Shown here in pieces: positions 5,160 to 7,033 of a stretch of 7,033 nt of DNA (the stretch's first letter is position 1; every line of letters begins with the position of its first letter). The DNA is from Candidatus Poribacteria bacterium. GTDB lineage: Bacteria > Poribacteria > WGA-4E > WGA-3G. The stretch lies in contig JAPPMR010000201.1 in assembly GCA_028818995.1 (NCBI GenBank), positions 1 to 7,033 on the forward strand, read 5' to 3'. Below the pieces are notes generated by a model. That model did not search any database, had not been told where the DNA came from, and saw only the letters and a list, made by a program, of their open reading frames with translations. The position numbers and the translations under genes were made by a program.

Positions 5160-6146
5160 ATGTTACAAAAGTCAGAGCAATCAGCATCCAACACCCAACA
5201 ACAATATGATACTGTTTCAAAACTTCTCATTCATCAAAACCCCGAGGATTGGCTATGGTTTTGTCTCGGCACCTCTGGAATAGAAGTGATCGGCGTACTT
5301 GAAACCGAACAACCCACTGTTAAGTCCAATCGTGCAGATAGTTTTATACACGCGAACGTCCTCGGCAAGGAAGTTATTGTGCATTTAGAAGTGCAAACGC
5401 ACGACAGTACACAAGTGCCGATGCCGCGTCGTATCGCGGGTTACGTAGGGAGAGGTATTGAGTTCTTCGGTCTTCCTGTCTATTCGCATGTTATCTATCT
5501 TCACCCGGAGGCAGGCAAAACAGATCCGGGTGAATATGTTCAGGAGATGCCAGGGTATGAGATCCGCATCCGATACAAGGTTATCCGACTGTCTGATTTA
5601 GAGGGCGAAGCGTTTTTAGAAGCGCGATTGAAAGGTTTGATTCCTTTTACCCCGTTGATGAAACCACCAACAGGTATGTCGCGTGATAGTTGGTTGCGGG
5701 AATGTGTTCAGGTTGCGGATTCCGTACCTGTGGATACATCTGCCAAGGCAGATTATCTGACAGATTTAGCGATTTTGAGCGGTTTGATATTTGATTTTGA
5801 AAGTATACGTGATACCATATTGGAGGCAACTATGCAAGAATCATCGGTGATCCAACATTTCCTGCAACAAGGGATTGAACAAGGGATTGAACAAGGGATT
5901 GAACAAGGGATTGAGCAAGGGATTGAACAAGGGACGCGGGAAAGCCTTATTGAGGGAATTGTTGAAAATTTAGAGGTGCGTTTCCAGGTCCGTAACTTGC
6001 AAGCGGTAAAATCTGCGCTTGAGCGTATTGAAACGTTACAAGGTCTCAAGCAGTTGCGCCGCGCATCAATACAGACACCAAACCTTAATGCGTTCCTGCA
6101 AACTCTGGGATTAAACAGCGACACTAACGGAACCGAATCCAGCTGA
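5160..6146 (+). CDS. Rpn-family PD-(D/E)XK nuclease/transposase-like protein
   Basis: A 328-residue protein of the Rpn / PD-(D/E)XK family once labelled putative transposases. The nuclease core is at the N-terminus: RADSFIHANVLGKEVIVHLE (58-77) then VQTHD gives the D60...E77-x-Q79 metal-binding signature, with YVGRGIEFFGLPVYSHVIYL (95-114) as the following helix and strand. Related E. coli Rpn proteins are DNA endonucleases that promote RecA-independent recombination. A middle helical part leads to a run of IEQG repeats (238-257) and a C-terminal region, ESLIEGIVENLEVRF, of the type seen in these proteins. All catalytic residues appear intact. No clear Shine-Dalgarno sequence precedes the ATG; GGAAAGGA lies about 40 bases upstream, too far to help. 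No earlier start exists in frame before a TAA at 5091. No terminal inverted repeats suggest that it moves by itself. Confidence 0.8.
   Translation: MLQKSEQSASNTQQQYDTVSKLLIHQNPEDWLWFCLGTSGIEVIGVLETEQPTVKSNRADSFIHANVLGKEVIVHLEVQTHDSTQVPMPRRIAGYVGRGIEFFGLPVYSHVIYLHPEAGKTDPGEYVQEMPGYEIRIRYKVIRLSDLEGEAFLEARLKGLIPFTPLMKPPTGMSRDSWLRECVQVADSVPVDTSAKADYLTDLAILSGLIFDFESIRDTILEATMQESSVIQHFLQQGIEQGIEQGIEQGIEQGIEQGTRESLIEGIVENLEVRFQVRNLQAVKSALERIETLQGLKQLRRASIQTPNLNAFLQTLGLNSDTNGTESS
5868..5934 (+). repeat. 12-bp tandem repeat coding for QGIE
   Basis: CAAGGGATTGAA occurs five times in a row (5868-5927), with one A-to-G change at the end of unit four, followed by a partial sixth copy (CAAGGGA, 5928-5934). 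Each unit adds four residues, so copy-number change keeps the frame. The repeat lies between the helical middle and the C-terminal part of the Rpn-family protein and probably forms a helical linker. Near-identical DNA copies point to recent slippage. Confidence 0.95.
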
Positions 6147-6178
6147 AAACACGTAATATAGCGGATAGGACACAATTC

Positions 6179-7033
6179 ATGGCAATACTCAGATGGGGTA
6201 TACTCGGTTGCGGCAATGTCGCTGAACATAAAGGCGGACCCCCGCTTTACACCGTTGACGATTCAGCACTCATTGCAGTGATGCGGCGGGATCGCGCGAA
6301 AGCAGAAGACTTTGCCGAAAGACACGGTGCAAAACGTGCCTATACTGACGTAGATCAACTTCTATCAGATGACGAAATCAATGCGGTTTATATTGCAACG
6401 CCGCCTAATCTCCACTGCGAACAAACGATCCGTGCCGCACGGGCTGGCAAGCATGTTCTGTGTGAAAAACCGATGGCGATGACAGTTCCAGAGTGTCAAC
6501 AGATGGTAGATGCTTGCCGTGAAGCAGGCGTTACTTTGATGCTCGCTTACTACCGAAACCATTATCCGAATGTCGTGAAGATGAAAGCATTGATGAATGA
6601 AGGTGCAATCGGTGATGTCGTGCTGGCACGTATCAACTGCACTGGTTACTATAACCCGAATCGTCAAGATTTGAAGAATTGGCGGATTAACCCAGAGATT
6701 AGCGGCGGTGGCGTGTTGATGGACATCGGCAGTCATCGCATCAGTCTGCTGCAGTATCTGATGGGAGATGTCGCATCGGTACAAGGTTACGCTGAAACGG
6801 TACATTTGGATGCTGCGGTTGACGATTCTGCTGTGTTTTCCCTCCGTTTTGAGAGTGGCGCACATGCTGTTGCGAATATCAATTGGAATGTTGGAATCGG
6901 CATTGAAGATGTTGAGGTTTACGGCACTGCGGGTTGTTTACGATGTTCGCCATTGAATTCAGGGAATCTAACACTTGAGTCAAAATCGGATGGACATGTT
7001 GAATTGAATCAAACTCCGTTGCCACATACACAC
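6179..7033 (+). CDS. Gfo/Idh/MocA-family NAD(P)-dependent oxidoreductase, 5' part
   Basis: The first 285 residues of an oxidoreductase that runs off the window end; family members are usually about 330-390 long. A Rossmann fold opens the protein with GILGCG (G7, G10, G12), followed by AVYIATPPNLH (69-79) and the family signature GKHVLCEKPMA (E96, K97, P98). The second domain has GGGVLMDIGSHRISL (176-190), where D182 and H186 with K97 are the usual catalytic residues. Such enzymes oxidise or reduce sugars, inositols and related hydroxyl compounds with NAD(P); the substrate cannot be told. There is no signal peptide, so it is cytosolic. The start has AGGA eight bases upstream and lies 32 bases after the Rpn-family stop. 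GC is about 55% at 6421-6480, closer to the TPR gene at the left edge than to the triad. Confidence 0.9.
   Translation, partial: MAILRWGILGCGNVAEHKGGPPLYTVDDSALIAVMRRDRAKAEDFAERHGAKRAYTDVDQLLSDDEINAVYIATPPNLHCEQTIRAARAGKHVLCEKPMAMTVPECQQMVDACREAGVTLMLAYYRNHYPNVVKMKALMNEGAIGDVVLARINCTGYYNPNRQDLKNWRINPEISGGGVLMDIGSHRISLLQYLMGDVASVQGYAETVHLDAAVDDSAVFSLRFESGAHAVANINWNVGIGIEDVEVYGTAGCLRCSPLNSGNLTLESKSDGHVELNQTPLPHTH

Noticed and set aside
5868..5934. CRISPR-like array
   Set aside because: The units are 12 bp, directly adjacent with no spacers, and translate in frame as part of a protein.
5160..6146. Rpn-family gene as an insertion sequence
   Set aside because: No terminal inverted repeats or target-site duplication were found around it, and family members act as nucleases without IS ends.
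5753..6229. Minus-strand open frame with a repeated SIPC pattern opposite the Rpn-family gene
   Set aside because: The repeat is just the reverse reading of the 12-bp QGIE repeat, and the frame lies wholly against a gene with clear nuclease motifs.
6365..6865. Long minus-strand open frame opposite the oxidoreductase
   Set aside because: The + strand encodes an unmistakable Gfo/Idh/MocA protein; the opposite product has no recognisable motif and is a codon-bias shadow.

Overview
The window looks like part of a chromosome from an uncultured, mesophilic Gram-negative-type bacterium with moderate GC. The mix of TPR proteins, an Rpn-type PD-(D/E)XK protein with an IEQG repeat, and a Gfo/Idh/MocA oxidoreductase resembles what I recall from Candidatus Poribacteria and similar environmental genomes. 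That assignment is a low-confidence inference. There are no rRNA, tRNA, CRISPR or transposase-type IS features.

Layout. Positions 1-168 hold the 3' end of a TPR protein. A 135-base gap carries a good sigma70-like promoter (TTGCGA, 17 bases, TATAAT). It is followed by a tight operon on the + strand: a VWA-domain protein with a complete MIDAS (304-1137), a PP2C-type Ser/Thr phosphatase with a C-terminal membrane anchor (1142-2053), and a large kinase-TPR-membrane-coiled-coil protein (2066-4135). More TPR sequence continues in the same frame after a TAG codon (to 4507). A perfect 10-bp inverted repeat separates this operon from a convergent VOC/glyoxalase-fold gene (4922-4527, minus strand). A divergent intergenic region of 237 bases follows, then an Rpn/PD-(D/E)XK nuclease-family gene (5160-6146) and the 5' part of a Gfo/Idh/MocA oxidoreductase (6179 to the window end).

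How the genes work together. VWA + PP2C + protein kinase is the composition of the TerY-phosphorylation (TerYP) type triad, in which reversible Ser/Thr phosphorylation is thought to control a VWA protein or its partners. This version is unusual because both the kinase and the phosphatase carry a single predicted transmembrane segment. The kinase also has a long coiled coil on the far side of that segment. The triad would therefore act at the membrane. No ter effector genes are visible in the window.

The most notable observation is the TAG at 4133-4135. After it, the kinase reading frame stays open for 123 codons and encodes three complete TPR units. The first of these has no ATG, GTG or TTG start of its own. 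The kinase gene therefore looks like a once longer gene of about 812 codons cut by a nonsense codon (or read through, or a sequencing error). The operon is also visibly more AT-rich than the genes on either side.
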